DNA from: Prunella strophiata | Lineage: Eukaryota > Chordata > Aves > Passeriformes > Prunellidae | Direction: 5' to 3' | Length of the DNA: 64,000 nt | Assembly: GCA_036583965.1 (NCBI GenBank) | Contig: JAZBQD010000034.1 | Coordinates: 62,001 to 126,000, forward strand | Shown here: positions 1-8,980 of the stretch, one piece after another | How the letters are laid out: each line of letters opens with the position of its first letter | Position numbering within the stretch: the stretch's first letter is position 1 | Program-made: the position numbers and the translations under genes | Notes under the pieces: model-generated | What the model was told of the DNA's origin: nothing | Database searches by the model: none | The model's input: only the letters and a program-made list of their open reading frames with translations

Positions 1-368
1 CCAGCTGTCAAGTGATGCTGTATGTCTGCAGTTCTGGCAATTTTGCAGTGGCAAGTTTTCCTGAGGAACACTGTAGTTCCCACAGCTTCCCCAGCTACAG
101 GTCATATGTTGTGCTTTGTCTCATCTCCTCATCATTCCTTGGGGCAGCAGCAAGGATGCAGATCCCACAATCAGTTCTGTTGGCTGCTGTTTTGAGAGCA
201 GTGGCAGGTGCTACCCTGTGCACAAAGGAGTTCTCTCCTGTTTGTAAAACAAAATACTGGTTTGCCTACATTTAGAATTTTTTCTCTTGATCCAAAGTTT
301 TATCTAATTTGAGATCAAATTAGGTGTACCCACTCTATCAGGAAGTTTATTCATTGCATAGGACTAAG
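1..368. other. Non-coding stretch, nothing recognised
   Basis: No convincing coding region, RNA gene or repeat boundary is visible. The one open frame here starts at a non-ATG codon and has no recognisable domain. Confidence 0.5.
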
Positions 369-936
369 TGACTAGAGACTACACAACCAGCACGGCTGTT
401 AAGTAGGTATGTTTATTCAGTGCTGGGCACACAGGGGATCGCTCCACCACAAATGTGTGCACCTGCCATGGTGATTTACCTGGTCTTTATACATAAAGAT
501 GTTACATATTCAAGATAATTGCGAAAGAGCTTATACATACTTATAACCTTTCCCCGAAAAGGCAGATTTTATTATAATGAGTTCTGGGAAATAATTTCCA
601 TAGTCCCAGCCTTTGGCTCCTCCTGGTTGCACCTGCGTAGTGCCTTCTGGTGGTCATGGGCCGGGGGCTTAGAATGAAGTAAGCTCTTCTTCTTTGTGCT
701 GAACTTTTCACCTCTGTTCTCATGCATGCTCCTTGGACCCTTGGTATTTCTCCAGACCACAAAGCCAGTTTCAGCTGGTTTAAGATGCTCCAGGCAGCAG
801 TCCTTGCTATTATCAGGAACTGTCCATAACAGACCTTCCTCATCCCCTTTATCATAAGAGAGCTTCGTTTGTTTCTTTCTTTGTGTGGGGGTTTTGTTTG
901 TTTTGTTTGTTTGGCTTTTTTGTTTATGTCTAGACA
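369..936 (-). mobile_element. Probable solo LTR of an avian ERV
   Basis: The left end reads TGACTAGA and the right end TCTAGACA, so the termini form a 7-of-8 inverted repeat in TG...CA form. Read on the minus strand, a poly(A) signal (AATAAA) lies near the LTR 3' end at about 410-416, as expected for the R region. I could not find a matching target-site duplication, so the right border is uncertain. No retroviral gene lies beside it, which fits a solo LTR. The two short minus-strand frames inside it are treated as chance frames. Confidence 0.42.
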
Positions 937-2808
937 AATATAGTTGTTTATTCATTCTTGTTATGTATCAGCTGTGGACCCAGCACTCAAAGTCACAGGG
1001 CAGGATGTAGAACTTCTAGGGGAATTTGAACTTGTCCTGGTGGTGTTTTCAATTTGATCTTCACAATTGGATCATATATATGAATAAAACAGAAATAACA
1101 GCAATGAGAAATTTTGTTTGCTGTGTCCTTTTTCCGGGCACCAAGTAACATACTCATCTGCATAAAGGTCCTTGGAAAGCCGTAACAGTGCAGGAGTAAG
1201 GTACCGCCAGCTGCTTTGTTCTTCCTGATGTTTCTTGCAGTGGCTGGTGAAAAAGGACTTTTTCTGAGCATGAAGACAGCTTGTCAATGGGAGCAGAAGA
1301 AATGCCCAGATGAGCAGTTCTGCACTTTAAAGACTAGCAAGTAGCTGTGTCTAGTTTTCTCTTTGTGGTTCCCAGGGACTAAGGGAATTGGGATTAAGGG
1401 GGGATTTCAGAGTGCTGTCTTGGCATGGGGCGTCCATGTTTCATCTGCATCTAGCAAGGACTGCCTGCTAAGGAAAAGTTAAGAAAGTCAGGCATGGCTT
1501 ATTTGCAGTGCTAATATACATAGATCAGTCAAGGGTATCATTCATGTCTTAATTTGCAGAATTTTGTGTGCCCATGGAAAGAGGGAGAAATCCTGTAGAC
1601 ACTTCTGCATGGAATCCCTGCCACAGACATGCCCTGTGGCTTTGTCCATGTGGGCAGCCATGCAGTCATCACTTAGAGTCTGCAACTTTACAGACAGCAA
1701 AACAGGAACAGATTATGGGCTTGTGGCTTCTTCTTTTAACTCCTGAAGCAAGTGGGTACTTGATTTTGAAGTTGATAGTTTGCAGCTTAAGAGAAAGCCT
1801 GGTTTGTAAAACTAATGACTTAAGGAAATAGTACAAGGGAAATGTCAGTTTAAGGAGTGGGTGGAATGAAGAAAAAAGGCAAAGTCAAGCTTTTCCTTCT
1901 TATTCTGGTATCTTTTCTAACTGAAGTGTCTGTTCCAAACATTGCTGAAGGGTGCTTAAGCCAAGTTTCTAACCTCCCCATGACTTATTTTACTGTTTCT
2001 CAGAAACACATGAATCACCCTGAGTGAGAGAAAAAGATATTGCATCAAGCTTGTGGGTTACCAAAATTACTGAGCTTGTATGGAGAAACAGGATTTAGGC
2101 AAACAAAATTATTTCTCTGATTGTTCCTCACTGTGCTAATTCCCAGACATGCTCCTGGTTTTGGTCCCAACTCCACAGTGATTTTGGAGATGCCATGATT
2201 AGGGCTATGAAAAGGCTTTTTCAGTTGCACAGCTGTACCTAGGGTTGTCAAATGGGGAATATTTTTTTACTGGAGTAAACATGTAATTTTTGTATTTTAT
2301 CTGCCAATTATAATGCTGGAAAGAAATTTCTTCCTTTAAAATGAAATCTCCCTTTGTTTCAGCATAGAGGTATTTACTGTGGACTTGTATAGAACAAATT
2401 ATAGCAATAAAGTGAACCATTTGGAAAGGGAGATTGCTAAGTATTTCAGGGATTTGACAGCATACATTTTATGGGCTGGAAAGATCCAAGTGCCATGAGC
2501 AGTACTTCAGAGTGTCTGAACCCTCCTCTCATACCTTTTAGAAAAGCCAAAAGTCAAAGTTTGTTAAACAGGCAGATGGGAGGCTGCGTTCTCTGTATGT
2601 CCTTAGTTATTGAGTGTGCTTTTTTATGAAGAAGTTAGTTTTTGTCAGAACAGACTGGGATTCAAGAATTTCTTTTCCCAGGCTGGTGCTGGGAATGCAG
2701 GTATTGGTGCAAAATAGAACTGAGTGAGGGTGAGGTACCTCCAACTTCTTGACATGGCTCTTCAGGTTGCTCTTAATGCTCAATGGGGTGTTCCAGATAG
2801 AATTTTGT
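937..2808. other. Non-coding stretch, no feature recognised
   Basis: AT-rich sequence with only short open frames lacking any recognisable domain. Short T/G-rich patches occur near its left edge. It ends at the ACTCA target duplication of the neighbouring provirus. Confidence 0.5.
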
Positions 2809-2813
2809 ACTCA

Positions 2814-3317
2814 TGTACTGGTTTGAAAGTAAAAACTAGTGAGACACTCTAAGTCAGAAATACAATTTAATAGAAAACTAAAATAAAATACATGCAAAGG
2901 AAAGAAAGAAGAAAAAAAAAACCAAAACAGAGTCAAAGTGCGACCTGATATCTTTCCCTCCTAGTTGGAGTGGTAATAGCAGTCCCAAATGAAATGGTCC
3001 CACCCAAGCAGTGAGGCTGGCAGCCGGCAGTCCTGTGTCCTCTGCAGGCTGGAGAACAGGACTCCTTCTTCCGTCTCAAAACCCAAACTTTATCCCATGA
3101 AACTGCCTGGCCCTCCCCCTTGGGCAGAGCACCTCACAATGGACTATTGTAACTTCTATGAATTATGTGATAAGGCCTTGATGGGCCATTAATAGAGCCA
3201 TTAACATGAGACAATCCCACAGCAGGAGGTAAGAGATAAGGAGAACACTGCCTCCTCCCAGTTTTAACAGTACAAGGAGAAGGTAATAAAATACATCTCG
3301 CATTTCAACCCAGGACA
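2814..3317 (-). repeat. 3' LTR of the ERV-L-like provirus
   Basis: 504 bp, starting TGTACTGG and ending CCAGGACA on the plus strand. It matches the LTR at 8475-8975 almost throughout. The differences include one base in an A-run, a one-base indel near 2939, a small cluster near 3062-3074 and two substitutions near the right end. On the minus strand an ATTAAA-type poly(A) signal falls close to the LTR 3' end (around 2870). Confidence 0.92.
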
Positions 3318-3332
3318 TAATCCACCCCTTAT
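3318..3332 (-). promoter_or_regulatory. Polypurine tract for plus-strand DNA priming
   Basis: On the minus strand, a purine-rich run (AAGGGGTGGATTA) lies directly upstream of the 3' LTR, where the plus-strand primer of reverse transcription is made. Its position fixes the orientation of the provirus. Confidence 0.75.
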
Positions 3333-3416
3333 TCTATTACCATCTACATAATCTCCAAACCAATACCCTCTTAGAGACATATATATACATGTATGTACAG
3401 AATGAAAACCTTACAC

Positions 3417-6400
3417 TCAGTGGTCGCCCAAGGTTAGGTCCCCTTGTGGTACACAATGGGTTTCTCCGTCTTTCTGCATTACCCACCAAGTGTAACCAGG
3501 TCCTTGAGCAAAAAACAATCCCACGGGTGGGTTTGCCTTTGCCTGCGGTGGGATTAATCCAAACAGTCTTTCCTAAAATACCTTTCATGTGTACTACAGG
3601 GACTTTATCTCCATCCACTGTGTGCAAGAGTTCAGACTGGGCAGGACCAGCTCGATTGATGGATCCTTGGGTGTTGACCATCCAGGTGGCTTTTGCTAAA
3701 TTTATTTCCCAGTTCTTGAAGGTCCCTCCACCAAGTGCCTTCAGGGTGGTCTTAAGGAGTCCGTTGCACCGTTCAACCTTCCCGGCCGCTGGTGCACGAT
3801 AAGGGATATGATATATCCATTCAATGCCGTGTTCTCGGGCCCAGGTGTTTGAGTCCATTCTTGACATGAGTTCCGTTGTCTGATTCAATTATCTCAGGGG
3901 TGCCGTGTCTCCACAAGACTTGTTTTTCTAGGCCCAAGATGGTGTTCCGGGCAGTAGCATGAGGCACGGGGTACGTTTCCAGCCATCCTGTAGTTGCTTC
4001 CACCATGGTCAGAACGTAGCGCTTGCCTTGGCGGGTTTGGGGAAGGGTGATGTAGTCAATTTGCCAAGCTTCCCCATACCTGTACTTTAACCATCGTCCA
4101 CCGTACCACAGAGGCTTCACCCGTTTGGCCTGTTTGATTGCAGCACAGGTCTCGCAGTTGTGGATGACTTGTGTGATGTTGTCCATAGTAAGGTCCACCC
4201 CTCGGTCACGGGCCCATCGGTATGTTGCATCTCTCCCCTGATGACCAGAGGCATCGTGGGCCCAACGAGCTAGGAATGACTCTCCTTTGTGCTTCCAGTT
4301 TAGATCCACCTGAGATACTTTCACCTTGGCAGCTCGGTCCACTTGCTCACTGTTGTGATGTTCTTCATTAGCCCGACTCTTTGGTATGTGCGCATCCACG
4401 TGTCGAACCTTTACGGTCAGCCTCTTTCTTCGGGTGGCGATGTCCTGCCAAATCTCAGCAGCCCAGATGGGTTTCCCTCTGCGCTGCCAGTTGGCCTTTT
4501 TCCAGCGATCCAGCCATCCCCACAGAGCATTAGCCACCATCCATGAGTCGGTGTAGAGATAGAGCCTCGGCCACTTCTCTCGCTCAGCGATGTCCAAAGC
4601 CAGCTGGACGGCTTTAAGCTCTGCGACCTGACTGGAACCACCTTGTCCCTCGGTAGCTTGGGCAACTCGTCATGTGGGGCTCCATACTGCAGCTTTCCAT
4701 TTCCGGTTAGCACCTACAATTCGGCAGGAACTGTCAGTGAAGAGGGCATATTGTCTTTCAGTCTCCGGCAGCTCATTATATGGTGGGGCTTCCTCAGCAC
4801 GTGTCACTTGCTCCTCTTCTTCTTCAGAAGACAATCCAAAAGTCTCACTCTCAGGCCAGTTCGTTATAATTTCCAGAATCCCAGGGCGATTTGGATTTCC
4901 AATACGGGCGCGCTGAGTAATGAGGGCAATCCACTTGCTCCATGTGGTGTCAGTGGCATGATGTGTGGAAGGAACCTTTCCCTTGAACATCCATCCCAGT
5001 ACTGGTAGTCGGGGTGCCAGAAGCAGCTGCGTTTCGGTGCCAACTACTTCTGAGGCTGCTTGAACTCCTTCATAGGCAGCCAGGATTTCTTTTTCTGTTG
5101 GGGTGTAGTTGGCCTCAGATCCTTTATAGCTTCGGCTCCAGAATCCCAGTGGTCGACCCCGAGTCTCCCCAGGCACCTTCTACCAAAGGCTCCAAAACAG
5201 ACCATGATTCCCGGCTGCAGAGCAGAGCACATTCTTCACCTCTGGTCCCGTCCTGACTGGGCCAAGGGCTACCGCGTGAGCGATCTCCTGCTTAATCTGG
5301 GTGAAGGCTTGCTGCTCTTCTGGGCCCCAGTGGAAATCATTCTTCTTGCAGGTGACCAGGTAGAGAGGGCTCACAATCTGGCTGTACTCGGGAATATGCA
5401 TCCTCCAAAAGCCTATGGCGCCTAGGAAAGCTTGTGTCTCTTTCTTGCTGGTAGGAGGAGACATCGCGGTGATCTTATTGATGACCTCAGTGGGAATCTG
5501 ACGCCGCCCATCTTGCCATTTGACTCCTAGAAACTGAATTTCTTGAGCTGGTCCCTTAACCTTACTTCGCTTGATGGCAAAACCAGCTTTCAGGAGAATC
5601 TGGATAACTCTCTCTCCTTTCTTAAAGACTTCTCCTGCTGTGCTCCCCCATACAATGATATCATCAATATACTGCAGATGTTCGGGAGCCTCGCCGTTTT
5701 CCAGTGCGGTCTGGATCAGTCCATGGCTGATGGTGGGACTGTGCTTCCACCCCTGGGGCAGTCGGTTCCAGGTGTACTGCACGCCCCTCCAGGTGAAGGC
5801 AAACTGGGGCCTGCACTCTGCTGCCAAAGGAATGGGGAAGAAGGTGTTGGCAATATCGATGGTCGCGTACCACTTCGCTGCCTTGGATTCCAGCTCATAT
5901 TGAAGCTCCAACATGTCTGGGACGGCAGCACTCAGTGGTGGTGTGACCTCATTCAGGCCGCGGTAATCCACTGTCAGTCTCCATTCTCCATCAGACTTAT
6001 GCACTGGCCATATAGGGCTGTTGAAAGGTGAGTGAGTCTTGCTGACCACTCCTTGGCTCTCCAGTTTCCGAATCATCTCGTGAATGGGAATCACAGAGTC
6101 TCTGTTGGTATGGTATTGCCGACGGTGTACTGTTGCTGTGGCGATTGGTACCTGTTGGTCCTCAACTTTCAGCAGTCCCACAGCAGAGGGTTCGTCTGAG
6201 AGACCAGGCAAGGTATGCAGTTTCCTGATGTCTTCTGTCTCTATGGCAGCTATCCCAAAAGCCCAACGATACCCTTTTGGGTCTTTGAAATATCCATTTC
6301 GGAGGTAGTCTATGCCGAGAATGCATGGGGCCTCTGGGCCAGTCACGATGGGGTGTTTCTGCCATCCTTTCCCAGTTAAACTCACTTCAGCTTCCAACAC

Positions 6401-6604
6401 AGTCAGCTCCTGGGTTCCTCCTGTTACTCCAGAAATAGAAATGGACTTTTCTCCTACATACCTTGATGGTATCAGGGTACATTGAGCACCGGTGTCAACT
6501 AAAGCCTTATATTCTTGTGGGTCAGATGTGCCAGGCCATCGGATCCACACAGTCCAGTAGATCCGATTGTCCCTTTCCTCTACCTGGCTAGAGGCAGGGC
6601 CCCT
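3417..6604 (-). pseudogene. pol: ERV-L-like pol: protease, RT, RNase H, integrase (disrupted)
   Basis: The frame continues directly from gag after the gag TAG. In order it holds: an aspartic protease (LVDTGAQ, near 6495); reverse transcriptase with TVDYRGLN, LPQGW and a YIDD catalytic box near 5660-5675; RNase H with acidic residues in FTDSS (~4740), AELKAV (~4618), YTDSW (~4550) and HVDAH (~4397); and integrase with an HH-CC zinc site (~4170-4260) and D, D, E residues in QIDYI (~4055), SDNG (~3880) and VERCNG (~3770). Breaks: an in-frame TAG at 5180-5182; an in-frame TGA at 4670-4672 (CpG-transition context); a frame change between about 3850 and 3880; and another at the six-A run 3510-3515. 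The last reading frame ends at 3417-3419. All catalytic residues are still visible, so decay is recent and the product is not expected to be made whole. Confidence 0.88.
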
Positions 6605-6607
6605 CTA
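6605..6607 (-). promoter_or_regulatory. In-frame gag/pol TAG, likely readthrough site
   Basis: The gag stop codon TAG is followed by codons in the same frame, leading without interruption into the protease 18 codons before the annotated pol frame. This layout matches retroviruses that make Gag-Pol by stop-codon suppression rather than frameshifting. The context is TAG AGG GGC. I did not establish a downstream pseudoknot. Confidence 0.6.
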
Positions 6608-8389
6608 TTCCTGGTTGTCATATACATTGCTCTCCTCCTGCGAATAGGTTCCTGAGGTCCCTTCAAGAGGATCAGTGATATCATCATTACTGGGCTCTCT
6701 GTAGTTCTGTGCACAGGAGACTGGAGCAGTGTTGACTCTGGAAGAGTTTCTCGTGCTAGATGTCCCTCTTTTCAGTTCACGTACCCGGCTTGCTAAGGCT
6801 GAGGTGGGTTTTCCATCCCACTTCCTCATATCTTCTCCATGCTCCTGAAGGAAGAACCAGAGGTTACCTTGTGGGGAGTATCCTCTCTCCCTGGCTGGGG
6901 GGTGCCGGCTCCTAATGGCAGAGACTCTTGTTGGTTCTGGCGAGATGCTATGGATTCCTTCCTTGAGTTCTTTTCTTAGTCTCTGATGGTCCTCAATCAG
7001 GTTCTGGACTTGCTCAGCCAGACTTGTTTCCACGGCTGAGACATGGGTACGGAATGGGGCAGTAATAGTGTCCTCATAAATTCTTAGTTTATTGGCCAAG
7101 ACGCCCACTCTGTCCTCACCTTCCCTCCATTGCAGCGTTGCCAGGTAGCGGGAGTACATCTCTGGTCCGAGCCATGCAAATCTCAGCCACATTTGTGATG
7201 TGCAGTGGACACGATCTGGGCTCTTGGGAAAACTCTCGTCTTCTGCGAAAATAATCTCTAACACAGCCAATTCCCTCAGGCATTGGATACCTTGTTCCAT
7301 GGTGCTCCATCTTTTTTGGTGCACTTGGAGATCCTCTTTACACAGGTATCTCTCCTTCACACTTGTCAGCAGTCGCCGCCAGAGGCTGAGAGTTTCTTGG
7401 GTTTTCCCGATGCTCTGGTCAATGACCACCTCCTGGGACAGCGATCCCAGTTGCCTGGCCTCGGTTCCATCCAGAATGGTGTCATTGGCTGCAGCGTCCC
7501 AGAGGCGGAGCAGCCAGGTCAGGATGGACTCATTTGCCTGGCGGGTGAATTCCCTCCGCAGGTCACGAATCTCACCTAGGGACAGAGAGCGGGTGATGAT
7601 TTCTGGCTCTGTCTCTTCTACTGGGTGTGAAGGTCCTGCTGCATCCTCGTCAGTCACTATGCGGGCTGATTTGCTCTTTGATTTCTTCTTCTGAATGGGG
7701 GCAACTGCTACTGGTTTAGGTTGCTCTGGTTTAGTGATGGTCTGTGTGGAGATGCTGATGGTATCTTTGGTTTCTTTCTCCTCCGTGGCACTCTGCCTGG
7801 ACACAGATACTGGTGCTTTGCTTTCGGTTCCTTTCCTCCTTTGTGACAGTCTGCGTAGACCCGGACGCTGTTGCTTTGCTTTTGGTCCTCTTCTCCTCTG
7901 TGACATTCTATGCAGAAGTTGTTTTCTTTGTTTTTCCTCTGCCTCGAGAAAACGCTGCATCATTCCATGTAGTGTTTTGTTTCTCAACATGTTGTAGACT
8001 GTGCAGAGAAAACAAAGCAGAACCAACAAAAGCCCTATGCTGTCCCTGGCATTTAGAGGGAACTTAATACCTTCAAATACTATAGTGTCAGGCGTGAAAA
8101 GCTGGAAGAAATCCTCTTTTACCCCTCCCCCCAGGGGCTGGGTGCGATTGTAGAGGCCCCAGATGTAGCAGCCTGGACTAGGACAGGCAAACAAGATTGA
8201 GTATAGATTCCGAATGACGTTCATTGCCTCAGAGGTTAGTATGTGATAAGCATAATAAACCCATAAAGCAATTTTTATACCATAGCCTGGTCTACTCAGG
8301 AGCATTACAAGCGGCAGATAGTTGTTTCCCATGTGCGGAAAGATATAGAGAGTTAAGTATAAAACCCATGTAAGCATGCTGAGCATCAT
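6605..8389 (-). CDS. gag: Gag-like polyprotein with hydrophobic N-terminus (ERV-L-like provirus)
   Basis: An uninterrupted 594-codon frame from the first ATG (8387-8389) to TAG (6605-6607). The frame is open a little further upstream, but only through a non-ATG codon. The central-to-C-terminal half, starting near LSLGEIRDLRREFTRQ, looks like an ERV Gag capsid region, followed by a helical, charged stretch (LAEQVQNLIEDHQRLRKELK). No CCHC zinc knuckle is present, as is usual for ERV-L Gag. The first ~135 residues are unlike ordinary Gag: hydrophobic segments at about 2-18, 24-50 and 117-134, cysteines and an NRT glycosylation motif between them. A basic linker follows with diverged tandem copies of an SQRR[RK]G motif. 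The gene starts only about 60 bases after the primer site. Gag is the shell protein; what the membrane-like leader does is unknown. Confidence 0.82.
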   Translation of the reverse strand: MMLSMLTWVLYLTLYIFPHMGNNYLPLVMLLSRPGYGIKIALWVYYAYHILTSEAMNVIRNLYSILFACPSPGCYIWGLYNRTQPLGGGVKEDFFQLFTPDTIVFEGIKFPLNARDSIGLLLVLLCFLCTVYNMLRNKTLHGMMQRFLEAEEKQRKQLLHRMSQRRRGPKAKQQRPGLRRLSQRRKGTESKAPVSVSRQSATEEKETKDTISISTQTITKPEQPKPVAVAPIQKKKSKSKSARIVTDEDAAGPSHPVEETEPEIITRSLSLGEIRDLRREFTRQANESILTWLLRLWDAAANDTILDGTEARQLGSLSQEVVIDQSIGKTQETLSLWRRLLTSVKERYLCKEDLQVHQKRWSTMEQGIQCLRELAVLEIIFAEDESFPKSPDRVHCTSQMWLRFAWLGPEMYSRYLATLQWREGEDRVGVLANKLRIYEDTITAPFRTHVSAVETSLAEQVQNLIEDHQRLRKELKEGIHSISPEPTRVSAIRSRHPPARERGYSPQGNLWFFLQEHGEDMRKWDGKPTSALASRVRELKRGTSSTRNSSRVNTAPVSCAQNYREPSNDDITDPLEGTSGTYSQEESNVYDNQE

Positions 8390-8451
8390 GCTGATTAGTT
8401 GGTTCTTATAATACAAAAATTGTAATTCTGACTTTTTTCAGTACCTTCAGT

Positions 8452-8469
8452 GCCCCACGTTGGGCGCCA
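8452..8469 (-). promoter_or_regulatory. Primer binding site, tRNA-Lys(1,2) type
   Basis: On the minus strand, 5 bases inside the 5' LTR, is TGGCGCCCAACGTGGGGC. This is the exact 18-base site used with tRNA-Lys1,2 by several retroviruses. It fixes the start of the internal region. A lysine site on an element with ERV-L-like pol is notable, because that group was named for a leucine primer. Confidence 0.88.
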
Positions 8470-8474
8470 AAAAT

Positions 8475-8975
8475 TGTACTGGTTTGAAAGTAAAAACTAG
8501 TGAGACACTCTAAGTCAGAAATACAATTTAATAGAAAACTAAAATAAAATACATGCAAAGGAAAGAAAGAAGAAAAAAAAACCAAAACAGAGTCAAATGC
8601 GACCTGATATCTTTCCCTCCTAGTTGGAGTGGTAATAGCAGTCCCAAATGAAATGGTCCCACCCAAGCAGTGAGGCTGGCAGCCGGCAGTCCTGTGTCCT
8701 CTGCAGGCTGGAGAACAGGACCCTCCTTCAGTCTCAAAACCCAAACTTTATCCCATGAAACTGCCTGGCCCTCCCCCTTGGGCAGAGCACCTCACAATGG
8801 ACTATTGTAACTTCTATGAATTATGTGATAAGGCCTTGATGGGCCATTAATAGAGCCATTAACATGAGACAATCCCACAGCAGGAGGTAAGAGATAAGGA
8901 GAACACTGCCTCCTCCCAGTTTTAACAGTACAAGGAGACGGTAATAAAATACATCTCGCATTGCAACCCAGGACA
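8475..8975 (-). repeat. 5' LTR of the ERV-L-like provirus
   Basis: 501 bp with TG...CA ends, nearly identical to the LTR at 2814-3317. On the minus strand it precedes the primer site and gag, so it would hold the provirus promoter. It is followed at 8976-8980 by the second ACTCA target repeat. Confidence 0.92.
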
Positions 8976-8980
8976 ACTCA

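Larger units (their letters stand above)
2814..8975 (-). mobile_element. Complete ERV-L-like (class III) provirus, env-less
   Basis: This is a 6.2-kb provirus with the order 5' LTR, primer site, gag, pol, polypurine tract, 3' LTR, all read on the minus strand. The direct repeat ACTCA occurs at 2809-2813 and 8976-8980, immediately outside the TG...CA LTR ends, and marks a 5-bp target duplication. The two LTRs differ at only about ten positions by eye over ~500 bp, so the insertion is fairly young. The reverse transcriptase resembles the ERV-L group (class III, distantly related to spumaviruses). There is no env gene, and no dUTPase after integrase: only about 100 bases separate the end of pol from the 3' LTR. 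Gag is open, but pol carries two stop codons and two frame changes, so this copy should not make a functional polymerase. Confidence 0.9.

Noticed and set aside
3389..3802. Plus-strand frame of 137 codons
   Set aside because: It is antisense to the integrase region of the ERV-L-like pol and has no domain of its own.
7200..7694. Plus-strand frames opposite gag
   Set aside because: They are antisense shadows of the open gag frame.
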